Assembly: GCA_029962745.1 (NCBI GenBank)
Contig: CM057158.1
Span: 11,463,089 to 11,527,088 of the forward strand
Source of the DNA: Echinometra lucunter
Taxonomy: Eukaryota; Echinodermata; Echinoidea; Camarodonta; Echinometridae
DNA: 64,000 nt
Direction: 5' to 3'
The stretch's first letter is position 1. The number at the start of each line of letters is the position of its first letter. The notes below the pieces were generated by a model. The model did not search any database. It worked only from the letters and a program-made list of their open reading frames with translations, and was not told the DNA's origin. The position numbers and the translations under genes are program-made. This document shows, one piece after another, positions 22,563 to 34,393 of the stretch.

Positions 22563-23576
22563 CATATTAGGCCCGTGCCCCCCCCCCCCCCCCGCCAGTC
22601 CATTTCCTCAATACTGGGTGTCAATTGGTTAAATTTTATATCATGAAGTAATGCTGAAATCAGTTCACTCACTCAACAATCTTTATTTCTTCTCTATAGC
22701 ATATCTTCTATAACCACTCTCCTCTTTTGTTGTCCATTCATTTTAAAAGATTTAGCTTTGTTCCTCTCTCTCACTCTCTGTAATTCAACTCAATAAAACT
22801 CTCCACGTTTTTGCCTTTTCTCTCTTTCTTTATATCTATCACTACGTCTACACTGTCTTCAGATCATCCCTTTTCTCTCTCTCGCATTCTGTCAATTTCC
22901 GATTTTCTGGCCATAAATGTCCCCCTCCCCAATCCTGCATATGCGTTGAAAGACACACCCCTCTCCACAAAGCATTCTTGAAGTATAACAGACTTTTAAA
23001 CTGGCAGAGTTTTTCGTACATAATATGAAAGAATCATTTATTCTAGTGAAATTATTAAAATGCTAAATCTGATTCAATATCTCTAATCAAATGCATGTTA
23101 ATTTTATTAACACCCCTCCCAAATAATAGTAAAGGGGGAAGGGAAACTCTTCAACCTTTGCATTAGGACGGAAATTCCAAGGGGGGCATGTCCTCACAAT
23201 CGTGTACCCACAATTTGGAAGGTGGAGGCATTTTATCAAACGTAGCTTCCTCCCCGCCCATTTTTTTTTTTGGGGGGGGATTTTTAATATTTTCTTTTTT
23301 AGTGAAGTTTCAGATACAGGGAGACACCTATTGGAATTTCTTATGCTTCCCCTCACCTTTCAAGACAGACTTCCATCCATGAGTGCAGTACGTAGTTTTG
23401 GCAACGTTTATGAAAATCAGCTTGAATACTGCTCACATACATGACCAGTAGCAACTAATTCTCAGTATAGACTGCTACTTTCTAAGTCAATTACTTAGCA
23501 TAAACGATTCGATTGTATTGGTGTTCATTACGCTTACAACATATTGGCTTCCACCTCAAAAGGGAAGTTCATCTTC

Positions 23577-24298
23577 AAATATTTTATTATAATAAAAGTT
23601 GAATGTGAGTAACATGACAGTGAAAATTTGACCATCACTCTATTATAGCAAGAAAGTCATAATTCATTTTCAAGTATACTGCTTGGATTCAATACTGAAA
23701 ACACTTGATTTTTCTGTACATGCCATCAAAGCAAGAATTTTTCATTTGGCCGAGGGCAAAAAATGAGATGAGTACATGGCCGTACGAAGAAATTTTTTCA
23801 GGGGGGGGGGGGCAAGTATTTTTCTTTTTTTAAACTTGAAAACGAGGGAGTGAAGTGGCCGAGCTGGTCACAAGGATACTTTTGTATCTTTAAAAGTGAA
23901 ATTGAGGGATTTGGTGGATTTTAAGAAAATTTTCAGTAAAATTATGTCAGTTTTTAAAATTTCGGAGGGGGGGGGGGGAGGGGCAACTGACCCCCTTCCC
24001 CCTGCCGCGTATGGCCATGGACGAGTATGAAATAAATTCTTATACTTCAAAAATAACATGCAACAAAAAATATTGCATTTTGTAACATAATTTCTGTACC
24101 TATGAATTCTGTAGTTACGTCATATGGAAAATCAAGACTTTCATAGTGAAAAAAAAAATGCATTTGTTCTACACATGCTAAAAAAAAAAAAATCATTTGT
24201 TATGATAAAAGTTGAATGTGAGTAACATGCCATCAAAGAAAAAAATTTCACTCGGCTGAGGACAAAAATGAGATGAATACATGGCCATATGCAGAAAT

Positions 24299-24329
<31 letters not shown>

Positions 24330-24600
24330 GGGGCAAGACACGTAAATTTTTTTTTGAAAAAACTTGGTCACAAGGATGCTTCCCCTCTGCACCCCATTCC
24401 CCTGCTGTGTACGGCCATGGATGAGTATGAAATAAATTCTTATACTTTAAAACTAACATGCAACAAAAATTATTGCATATGGTAACACAATTTCTGTACC
24501 TTTGAATTACACAGTTACATCATATGGAAAATAAAGACTTTCAAAGCAAAAAAAAAAAAAAAAAATGTGTGTGTTCTACACATTCTAAAAAAATCATTTC
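23577..24600. repeat. tandem duplication of ~0.5 kb, each with a hAT-like MITE
   Basis: The first copy (~23580-24180) and the second (~24196-24600) share AAAGTTGAATGTGAGTAACA, ATGAGATGA-TACATGGCC, GATGAGTATGAAATAAATTC and a TAACATGCAACAAAAA block. Each contains an insert with ends CATGGCC-TACG/ATGGCCATG near 23776-24016 and 24281-24420, flanked by GA(T/C)GA(G/A)TA, close to an 8-bp duplication. G-tracts sit inside the inserts. Confidence 0.6.
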
Positions 24601-25600
24601 AGGTTATTTCTTAGTTTCACAAGAGACTCTAATTTCTCTTCATAGGTAGTAGCCCACATTTGCAAGCATCAACCAATCTGCACAAAAGCTTTACTTTATA
24701 TTGCTATAAGCCACAGAAAGACACTTGTAAAGTTTTAGAACTCAGTACATTCCCGTTTAGGATTGAGAAGGAAAAAAATTAACACAAAACTTTTCTTTTA
24801 TTTTCTTTGTTTTGTAAAGGGGGCTTCCTGATGCTTTAAGAGCAAAATCATTCATTTTTTACTTATTCTTTGGAATATTGTTGTAAATTTGATAACATGA
24901 TAGTTTTACTTTATCTGTCATCTAAAATTTCAATTAGCTAATCTCTCTTCAAATTCTGAAACGATGTAGTGCAAATGCTTAAACATAACAATAAGTTTTG
25001 AACATTAAATTAGAATACTCAGCTAAATGCCCCTACCTTTCTTTGAAATATTTTATGGCTTGATGCCGAAAGTTTGAAGATGTAATTGACTAACCTAATG
25101 GCAAATTTTAAAACTATACTGAATCAAAATCAGATTCACAATTTGGAGAGGGCATCTCCTATTTGCTCTTGACAATACCTGTTTTGGTGAAAAATGAACA
25201 TTTAATGGGGAGAATAGACTACTCATTCAAAACAAAGTGCTAGGACCACACAAATAATATATAAAAAAAGAACATCTTTTTAAATGTTCTGAAATTTTCG
25301 AAGAACTTAAGCCCAATAATGATTTGTTCCCATCAGATGCAAGGGTTTCAGTAGCTTATGGCAGTTGTCAGTGAAAATGAGACTCTTTTACAGGCTGCCC
25401 CGACTTCTTCACCATATGGCATATTCACAAAGAAATGTGTAACTTGAAAGGGGGAAAAATCAAAGAAAAAAGAATGCAATGAAATGAGATAAGAGTCCTT
25501 TAACTCCACAATTCTTTGTTAACCAGAAGAAGAAAAACAAGGTGGGATATGGGAATATTTCCCCTTCCCCTTTCTAAATTTCTGTCTATGCCAAAGCTAA
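24601..25600. other. intergenic, nothing recognised
   Basis: AT-rich unique-looking sequence. No ORF of note, no repeat recognised. Confidence 0.5.
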
Positions 25601-25603
25601 ATT

Positions 25604-25783
25604 TTAGGCCACTGCCATGGACACTGGCTGCCTGAAATTCCACCACTTATTTGGGCAGGCAGTAACATTGTATCTCTGCTCAGTCTGTGCTTCGTCTATT
25701 TTCTTGCCCTCAGCAGATGTAAATCTCTGCCCGTTTCTCTCTGTCTTTGCCAAAGATTGCGGTGTGATGATTCTTCGTAGCAT
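25604..25783 (-). CDS. small ORF of 59 codons, doubtful
   Basis: ATG at 25783 to TAA at 25604, starting MLRRIITPQSLAKTERNGQ with balanced composition and containing a CPNKWW segment. It lies 30 bases after a good acceptor-like TTTTCTTTTGCAG on the minus strand, but a TGA separates that acceptor from the ATG in this frame. No family recognised; could be chance. Confidence 0.15.
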   Translation of the reverse strand: MLRRIITPQSLAKTERNGQRFTSAEGKKIDEAQTEQRYNVTACPNKWWNFRQPVSMAVA

Positions 25784-25824
25784 GCATCATTTTGATTTTG
25801 ATCTGCAAAAGAAAATAAAATAAA

Positions 25825-25925
25825 GAGGAGAAAGTAAAGGAAGACAGAAGGGGGGGGGGGGGAGAGAGAGAGAGAGAGAGATAGAAAGATAAAGGGAGGG
25901 CAGAGGAAATGAAAGAAAGACAAAC
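25825..25925. repeat. GA-rich simple sequence
   Basis: G-tract followed by (GA)n around 25848-25882. Confidence 0.6.
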
Positions 25926-26579
25926 AGAAATAGTTTATATTATCAGATTATTCATGCTTTCAGCTCCTTTCATTACTGAAAAACTGACATGTAAACTAAC
26001 CTACATTTAAAGTGTCTTTACACTAGCAATTTTTAAAAACAAATGATAATGACTAAGCAGATTAATTCAGTCAGTTCATAATTACTGGAAAAGAAATTAT
26101 TTGAACCATTCCAATATTAAAAGAAATTTAGCCAAGGCTACTTAAGGTTTATGTATGAATTGATCTTATGATGCTGGTCACATATTCATCAGATAGAGAC
26201 TGTTATACTCATGATATGATCTGTGCTTTAACAAAGAAGTTTAATAATGCAATATCAGTATGCAAAATTACCTCTAAATGCTGAAGTCAAACAAAAAAGC
26301 TAACATGACATCTGCCAACATTTCTTTCATGGCATATCCTGCCTCTCATGAAGCGAAGTTCTGTATTGAAGTTCTGTATCTTCAGTCTGTGTCAACTCCA
26401 TCAAATCATTAATTATGGTCCAGCATCCTGTAATAAATATCAAATAGTAAATAATTATCATTGGATAAAAACAGTCCGTGGAGGAATCATGGAATGTTAT
26501 CAAATCTATGTTTACTTCATCATGAATTCATGTGTACAAAACGATGAAATTTGCATTCCAATACAGGCAATTTAAGGGT

Positions 26580-28700
26580 AAATTTAAGCGCAGCCAACAC
26601 ACCCCCCCCCCTCCCCCAAAAAAACTATTAAAAAAAAAAAGGAATGATGAACAATGAGGTTATCATTTCATATTTTCTTGAGATTGCTAGTTGCTAATAT
26701 TAATAAAGGAAAAGTCTAAATTATCCATATGCACTATGTGAGGTTTTTAGTCTTATAATTAGTAGATACCAGTGAATTTGTGGTCCAGTGCAGTCGTCAT
26801 AAATGATTACATAATCCTGCCAAAGGATTTCTCATACAGGCATTAACAAGTCTGCACAAGAAATAAGCACAACAATAATGTGACGCGAGCCACCCCAGGG
26901 GCTCTCTCTCCACAACTCTAAAGTATTTGCTGCCACCACATGTTTTTAGAGGGACATGACCCCTGGATCAACTGAGGAGTATTCAGTTGATCCCAATTTG
27001 AAAGTTAAACGTCATAAAACCAAGTGACGTAACAATACAAGACTTTAACAAGAGCGAGAATTCTAATTAATCATATATGCACACGTGACAGAAATGCATA
27101 CCACTGATTGGCTAAGAATTTTGCGTGCCTGGGCCTTTAACTCATTTTCCCCAACCATGCTGTCGAACTACAATCTCAAGCCGCTCATCCGTTGTGCTCT
27201 ACAAGACTGAAGAGAAAATTTACCAAGATTTCCCTTTAAGTGCAACAAGCTTCATTTAAACTGAGCAAGAGACAATTCAAGACTTCTAGGTAAATATTCT
27301 GTACTAAATTAATTGGTATAATTTGTGATACTGGACTTGAATTCATCTCAGTCTTTTACTCATCTCTGCAACTTGCTCTCGTCATACACACGTGTTATTA
27401 ATCAATGCACGTTAACCACATGCTCCGTACTTTGACAATTTCTCGCACATGCACTAGGCTGGCTACGTATAAGCAGCCATTCCCAACTCGTATCGGGCCT
27501 CTCATTGCACTGTCTTAGCCTCTCGCTTTTACATGTAAGTCTCGTACTTCTCCCATTCCAAGCAAGATTCGATGGCTTAAAGGGTCATTTGCATCAAGCA
27601 AACTTTGGCTAAATAATTTACTCACAATCTTATCTTGTGACTCTCATGACTTGACTTCCATCATCATTCATCTTAACTACTATTGGTCAGGCAGTGTTGC
27701 AATAAATTAATCTAGGAATACTTTGAAATAACATGTGACTTGAACTTTAATATAAAACTGATATTTGTAGTCTGTAAATCTGAACGTTTTTACATCTATT
27801 TACATTGAGCTCAGGATAATCTGACATAGTAAACTGGTTCACTCCAAGAGAAGTGAAAATTCTATAAGCCTAAGGTACATTAGATTAATTTCACATTCCT
27901 TACTTTCTATTTCAAATTCATTTATACCATAACTTATCTCCGAGTAGGCCTGTTATTATATCTCGCGGTCTTCCAAACAAATCTAACCTAGTTTCTTAGT
28001 TAGTTTTATCTCTTCTTTTCCAATTCAATTTCCTAAAACATGTTGATGCGACCAGCGCACAACACAACCTTTCCTTTTAATATAAGATTCCAATTGTCTC
28101 AAAACCAGACCAACTCCAACACTCCCCTCCTGGGCTTAACCTGAACTCAAATAACTGGCCGCAAACATGTAAACATGACCACTCTGTCGGTCCATGCCTA
28201 CTAAACTTTCTAATCACCATCGCTTATAGTAACTGGCCTCAGAGATGCTATCTCCCAGAAACTATGCAAAGAGAAATCTTTACTAAGAAACAACTTTCTG
28301 TGTTTAACCTGGACCATTACTTTCAGAGTTGAAACTCTAGTAAACATTAAATAAATCAAGCATGGTGGTGCACTAAGAGAGGGGTGGGGCATCTAAGTTC
28401 TTCAATCCTGGTTTATTCCTCTGCTCATCATCATCATCAAAGATTATAGGCCTCCATGATGGCTTAGCCCTAGAAGAATGATCATCTCATCATAAATTGC
28501 TTTATGTTCTGTCTAATTCCATTGAATGATCATCAATAAGTTCATCTCATTGCCATTCCCTGTCACATTCCTCAGCACCTAGAACCTCTGGTTGTGATGG
28601 TGGAGGGGGGGGGGGGGGGGGGGGGGGACTAGTGACACCACCAAGACTATTATACTTGAGAATTTAGTAAGCAAAAATAATTTCATTCACAACAAAATTC
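26580..28700. other. intergenic, no supported gene
   Basis: C- and A-tracts at 26600-26640 and a G run of more than 20 at ~28603-28627. GACTTCTAGGTAAAT near 27285 could be a splice donor but no coding frame supports it. Confidence 0.4.
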
Positions 28701-28712
28701 ATATCCATGTAG

Positions 28713-29040
28713 TAATACAAAATGACCACAGTGTCTATACTTAGAAAATTTCGGTCTATGTAATGACCACAGTGTCTATACTTAAAATAGTTTTTATACC
28801 ATGAATGACCAAGGTGTCCATACTTAGAATAATTTTGGTCTATATAATAACCACAGTGTCTATACTTAGAATATTTTTTATACCATGAATGACCAAGGTG
28901 TCTAGAATATTTCGATCTATGTAATGACCACAGTGTCTAGACTTAGAATATTTTCGATCTATGAAATTACCAAGGTGTCAATATAGAATATTTCGATCTA
29001 TGTAATGACCAAGGTGTCAATACTTAGAATAGTTTGATAT
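28713..29040. repeat. ~41-43-bp minisatellite, about eight copies
   Basis: Unit of the form AATGACCACAGTGTCTATAC then TTAGAATATTTCGATCTATG, repeated with point changes and small deletions. Two further diverged units (TAGTGACACTTAGA) lie at 29338-29400. No coding frame persists across units. Confidence 0.8.
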
Positions 29041-29670
29041 ATGGTACATTCTATGGTGATTCAAAAAAAAATTAATTGGTACAAATCATGAATTTAAGGC
29101 ACTATGAGACACACTCAACTTCAGGGCTTAGCCCAAGACTAAGAGTAAGTAATGTATTCAATGTTCAAGATCTATAATTCAAGCCAGAGATATTTGTTAA
29201 TAATGCCAGGGTCCCAGACCCTACACGTAACTGGTGTTGGAATCATCTTGTTTTTAGTTGTTGATTCTATAATAAATAATTACATACAAAGATTGCAGTG
29301 AGTGATTATTATCTATCCATATCCTAAGAGAACCAAAATAGTGACACTTAGAAAACTTTCGACTAAAAGGCCAAAGTAGTGACACTTAGACGATTTTCAC
29401 CATTGTTCCAATCTAATGACAAAAACAATACAATAATTCAGTAAAAATTATCTCAACATACACATAATAGATCATTTATATTATCTTCATTAGATATTAA
29501 AGTACCTCTTGAATGAATTTTCTTACAAAACCCTCATTTTAAAATCCAGGGTGCAAGAATCAATTTTTCCTTCACAAAATCTTTCTTTTATCCTATAATT
29601 TCTTTAAAATCAATTTTAGGAAGCAGTTTACATCAACCTCAAATTTCTTTCCCCTAAAGAATCATAAATA

Positions 29671-30050
29671 AGTACTTACAGTGTGAGATGTTCAAGATTG
29701 AGATTGAGAGGAAGAGAAAAAATTGTTTACAGATGGAGATGACCGTGACCTTTCAAGATGGCGTCTAGAACAATTTATGCCGAATTTGTGCCTCCCGCTC
29801 CCTATTTATACCCCCAAATCCTGTCCCCTGATTGGTCAAAAATACCCCGCCCAACGCGAAATTACTATGACGTCACAATGAATGCGCGTCACTCATTGTC
29901 TGCCGACCAAAGGCCGATACCACTATGACGTCACAATCAATTACAACCCTAACTATTACAGGACGTATAAAATGATGATTTTTGATCGAAACTTGTTTGA
30001 CAATCAGCCAGCTTCCCTGAAATACATTATTACTGGAAAATATCAGAGGT
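29671..30050. promoter_or_regulatory. candidate bidirectional promoter with two CREs
   Basis: Minus side: TATAAATA at 29810-29803, CCAAT at 29835-29831, a short transcript ending CACACT before donor GTAAGTACT at 29679. Plus side: TATAAAAT at 29966-29973, then sequence to CAGAG and donor GTAAGTACT at 30049. Between lie two direct copies of ACTATGACGTCACAAT (CREs at 29868-29875 and 29926-29933). Downstream coding exons are not identified on either side; the minus arm could supply a 5' exon for the gene at 17310-21265. Inference from motifs only. Confidence 0.45.
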
Positions 30051-30155
30051 AAGTACTAATTCTTAAGTTTATAATAACAGGGTGACAACTCAACATGACA
30101 TCTTTACATTATCATGTTCAATAAATAATAGCATTTCATAACAGCATCGTCCATT

Positions 30156-30161
<6 letters not shown>

Positions 30162-30189
<28 letters not shown>
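30162..30189. repeat. poly-T run
   Basis: About 27 consecutive T. Confidence 0.8.
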
Positions 30190-30190
<1 letters not shown>

Positions 30191-31690
30191 GTGGGGGACC
30201 AAAACGTCACAATAATACTGGGGTAGGCCCTATACAGATTCTGCATGCAAAATTGTAACAATTTATGATTTTCATTCAGTTTTTTCAACCAATTTATTGA
30301 ATTAACACTGGAATTCAGTTGATCTTCAGTAGATCTGGAACTAATTGAACAGAACCTAGATATATAGTCTTCTAGATCTAGAGACTAGAGCTCTAGATCC
30401 AGGTCTAACACTGACTGGACTAGACCCTAAATCTAAATCTTTTCTTGGCCTTGGGCTTGGGCCTGGTCTTACTCTTAGTTTGGAGGGGGAACTTTGGTTT
30501 GGGACTAACTTAGACCGAAGTGCCGACCCTACCAAAATACGAGGTTAACGACGATGGTTAGAGACAGAACACTTCAGTCTAGGACTAACTTAGCTAGGCC
30601 TAGACTAATAGTACCCTAGTCCTAGATTCTAGAGTCTAGCTAGGGCAAGGCTTGGGTCGGGATTTTTAATTCAAATATTTACTAATTTAGGCCTTTAGTC
30701 TTTACTTTACTTAAGGCAAACTGAAATTATTATCATTAAAAGAGCAGGCTCAAAAAATCTGAATACAATTTGAAACGCGTGCACGAAGCCCAAAAATTTC
30801 AGCATGGGCCGCGGCTCTTGCTCCAGCCGAGGCCAGCCCTAGGCTCCTAGGCCGCCCGCCTCGGCTTTGCCCGAGTTGGCCGTGCCGTGGACGGCGCTAG
30901 CCACAAAATCAAAATAGTTCCCTTAACATTCCAGTGGTCCCTCATGCAGTATTTCTATGTCTGGTTTTTGTCTAAATTTACGCTATTTTCGTTAAAAATA
31001 ACGAAATTCAAAAAATGGCAACCTTGAAAATAACATGCAAATATTTTTTCCAACACATCATAACCATCAGTACTGACAGAAAATGCGAAAATAATCTTTA
31101 ATCGTCATTTTTCTCCCTAAAAGAACATGAAAATTGGATTTGTTAAACCGGCGTTTATTTACATTGAAAGGACATTACGCAAACTCCACAGGATCAGACT
31201 TAATTGATATAAAAGTGATACAACTGTCCTAGAAAAATATTTTTTCAGGGAAAATGCGGTATCAGAACCAGAAAACGAAAAGAGAAAATTCGACTTACTG
31301 AAATTTCAGTGCATGTATCATTTCACCACAGACGCTGCTGAAGCAGAAAATCAGCCGAGGGAACTATTTTGAGCTCCATGAAATAACTGACCAATCAGAA
31401 ACGACTTCCGTTTTCGTCACTCTCTCTATAAATCCACTCTGGGTTTACTGAACTGTCAAAAAGTACGTGTCATAAAGAATATTTCATATAGCCATAACTT
31501 TCTTATTCCGTGTCCGATTTCATTTAAATTTTTGCTGATTTGTTTTATTCCGTCTTAGCTTTGATATAAAATTTACTTGACTAGGGTGTTGGTTTCCTTT
31601 CCCGTTGAATACCAAACCCGAGATATCTCGGGATAGGGTCTATGGAAAATGAGTTTTGGACTTAAATCAAATCATGCTCAATGGGTTAAG
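30190..31690. other. intergenic with an inverted-repeat-bounded block
   Basis: CTAGATCTAGA-type short repeats at 30350-30660, a GC-rich patch at 30770-30900, and AAAATAGTTCCCTT (30909) facing AGGGAACTATTTT (~31364), suggesting an element of ~470 bp. The end near 31670-31690 matches the right end of the small TTAA MITE at 8527. No gene supported. Confidence 0.4.
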
Positions 31691-33062
31691 TACACTGTGT
31701 TTTACAATGTACACGAATCGGATGCACTGTACACTAAAAAACAAAACCTTAACCACACCCGGCAGTATAGTACAATGGTAATGTGAACAAGGCTCAAGGC
31801 AGCGTAACAAACTATCGAGCTCCCATTATAACAAATTTTATCACATGAATGACGGATAAGACTCCCAATATTCAGTAATCCATTCTCTCTTTTAACAGTC
31901 ACATTCTCCTTATTCATTATTTCATCAATATGCATCACATTTATCTTTATTATCATCATCATCATCATCACCATACCAGTAATTGTATACACACATTGTC
32001 ACAATGCAACTGGAATTTCTTTAACTCCACCTCCAACCTTGTGTATTGTGTATGGCTCAGTTAGGTTGAAAGGAAGAGGTATGTTAGCTGGCATGTAAGT
32101 GAAAGGTTGTGTTTTGGCGGCAAACTTAGGTCATGAGGCCTGGGTCAACTAACTTTGGTTCTTTGGTCAATTATCTCGGGTCCTCTAACTCAACAGGTGT
32201 GTTTTTGTGTGTGAGTGAAAAGACTGAGGAGAATGTCTAATTTGGGAGATTTGTATAGGGGATTTAGAGTTAGAAGAATAGCGGTAAATTAGGATGGGAC
32301 ATTTTTGGTATAAAGCTCATTACTGGAGGAATACAGAGAATTTTAATGAGTTTGTTATTGAGAGAGTTAAGTTGGATTGGAGTGAGAGAGCAGTTTAGTC
32401 AGATAGCTTTTGCATCTCGGGAGAGACAGACATCCCTGACTTGGTCTGAACGGTGTTGAGGGTGCCTAGGCCACAGACATAGGTGAATGTTCCAGGCTAT
32501 GTATCAGGCAGACATGGCAATTTTCCCTATTGACGGCAAGGCAACAGATTCCAGGCAGCACAGGCTTCACCAAGCACCATTGTTTTACCAGAACTGGACG
32601 AGCTGGGCTCGTATCTGTAGTCATCTTCGGGCTCGTATCGTACTCGTACTCGTATTTGTGCTCTTATCTTGGGAGCTTGTTGCTCAGAACTTCGAAACCT
32701 CGAGTCGTAAACTCGCATCCTTGAAGCCACCACTCAAAGTCGTCGATATCATGCTACTCCGTATCCATGGGGCCGACGTCATCTCGTCGATGTAGACGAC
32801 ACCGTGGTCCTCACCCCAGACTGTGTGATACATCGGGGTATTTCACAACATGAACTCTTACTTCAGCGATTTATTTTAAAAGTTTACACACCGGCCCAGT
32901 TTAGGTAGTTTATTTTTGTTATAATATAATAATCCCTCAAGGAAGAGTAATTCATTATTGGTGTTGATGTAATTCACTTTGTTGATTATTGAATCAATTA
33001 TTTCTTTGTTTGTGTACATTTATTTAGCATTTGGCTCTTGATTAAACTTAAGTACACTATAG
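31691..33062. other. intergenic, unclassified
   Basis: (CAT)n at 31955-31975, followed by ACCATACCAGTAATTGTATA, a word that recurs after (CAT)n at 34490-34512. 32480-32830 is GC-richer with overlapping open frames on both strands; I could not match any to a family, and it may be a transposon piece. Confidence 0.35.
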
Positions 33063-33070
33063 CCAGTGAG

Positions 33071-34385
33071 CAGTGGCGTAATGAGCCAAAATATATATTT
33101 TTCTTTTTTTTTTTTTTTTTTTTTTTTTGGGGGGGGGGGGGGGGGGCTCAATCTTTGCGAGGAGCGAAGCGACCAATCCTGAGGGAGTGTAGCGACCGAG
33201 CCGGGGGTACCCCTCCCCCTCACGATACAAAGCTTTTTCATTTTTTCGACTTAAAAATGTGCACTCTGCAAAACCTGAAAAGGAAATTCCAACTTCAGTT
33301 CAGTTCATTTTTTATTTTTTCTCATATCCAACAAAAGAAGTAAATATCATGAAAAATAAACATTTGAAGTAGAATACATGCAATATGAAACATCAAATTT
33401 GATGACATGTACTATTATGGATAAGCGTGTCATGAATCTACCGACGGGAAAAGGATTTTTTTTCATGAATTTGGAAACATGATTATGAAAACATGCAGCC
33501 CAAATAATCTTCGCAAGTTTCAAACAAATGCCAGCGCTACACAAAATACTTATGATAATAATACAGACAAAGACACTATGAAATAAAAGGGACGCGAGGG
33601 TGTGATGCGGTGGGGTACCAGGGTTTCACTCCCACCGTGGCGTAGCTAGGATTTCATTTTAGGGGGGCGGGTAGTGAGTACGCGAAGTGTGTGAATCAAA
33701 GGTGTGAATCACTTGCTGAGCGCGCAAAGCGTGCTCCCTAGGGGGGAAGGTGCAGGGAGGGGGGGGGGGGGGTTCTCCCCTCCCGAGCGAAGCGCGGAAG
33801 CTCTGACGTGTCTTTGAATTGTTCCTTTTCTGCTCCCGCTCTTTTTACGTTCTCTTACCTTTTTCTTTTCTCGCTCCCGCTTTTTTTTCCTTTGATTTCT
33901 TTTTTCTTTCTTTTTTATTGGCGTTTTGGAGGGGGCGACCGCCCCATCGCCCCCCCCCCTTTGGCTACGCGGGTGCACTCCCATGGTAAAAGAGCTTTTT
34001 TCAATATTGATAGTTTGCATCTCTGTAAAAGAACGCTATTTGGGACTACAAACTTAAAGCCCGTGTCTAGTTTTGGTAAATCTAAGAATATTCATTATCA
34101 AAGTTTGAATCCATTGTCAGATAAACAGATAAAACCAAGTGTTATTATCATAAAACACATTAGTATTGACATTATGCGTGTTTTTTGCCTTGCTATTCAT
34201 GCTATTTGGGAAATTGTGAATGCGTTACTTAACGAATTTACTTACTAGTCTCCCTAGACAAAGGGAGTCTAGGGAGAAATAATGACATTCGCGTGATATC
34301 ACTAATATAAAATTGAAAATAAACCATGGTTGAAATTTATTTGGGGGGGCTGATGCCCCCCAAGCCCCCCTCCAGTACGCCAGTG
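33071..34385. mobile_element. hAT-like element with 8-bp target duplication (outer)
   Basis: Starts CAGTGGCGTAATGAGCC and ends AGTACGCCAGTG, inverted over ~10 bp, flanked by the direct repeat CCAGTGAG (33063-33070 and 34386-34393). No intact transposase. It contains a T-then-G tract at 33100-33147 and a second hAT-like insertion. Confidence 0.7.
33635..33975. mobile_element. hAT-like MITE nested in the element above
   Basis: Ends CCGTGGCGTAGCTAGG and GGCTACGCGGGTG, flanked by CACTCCCA on both sides (33627-33634 and 33976-33983). About 341 bp. The inside (ATTTCATTTTAGG, CTCCCTAGG, C/G tracts, AGCGAAGCGCG) is the inverted counterpart of the repeats at 18.9-19.8 kb. Confidence 0.75.
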
Positions 34386-34393
34386 CCAGTGAG

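Noticed and set aside
27160..27300. Exon-like segment ending TTCTAG before GTAAAT
   Set aside because: No open frame in any phase connects to a partner exon.
28713..29040. Regular array that might suggest CRISPR
   Set aside because: Units are contiguous without unique spacers and the genome is eukaryotic; it is a minisatellite.
32487..32795. 102-codon plus-strand open frame in a GC-richer patch
   Set aside because: Overlapping open frames on both strands, no domain recognised, and no splice context; more likely transposon debris.
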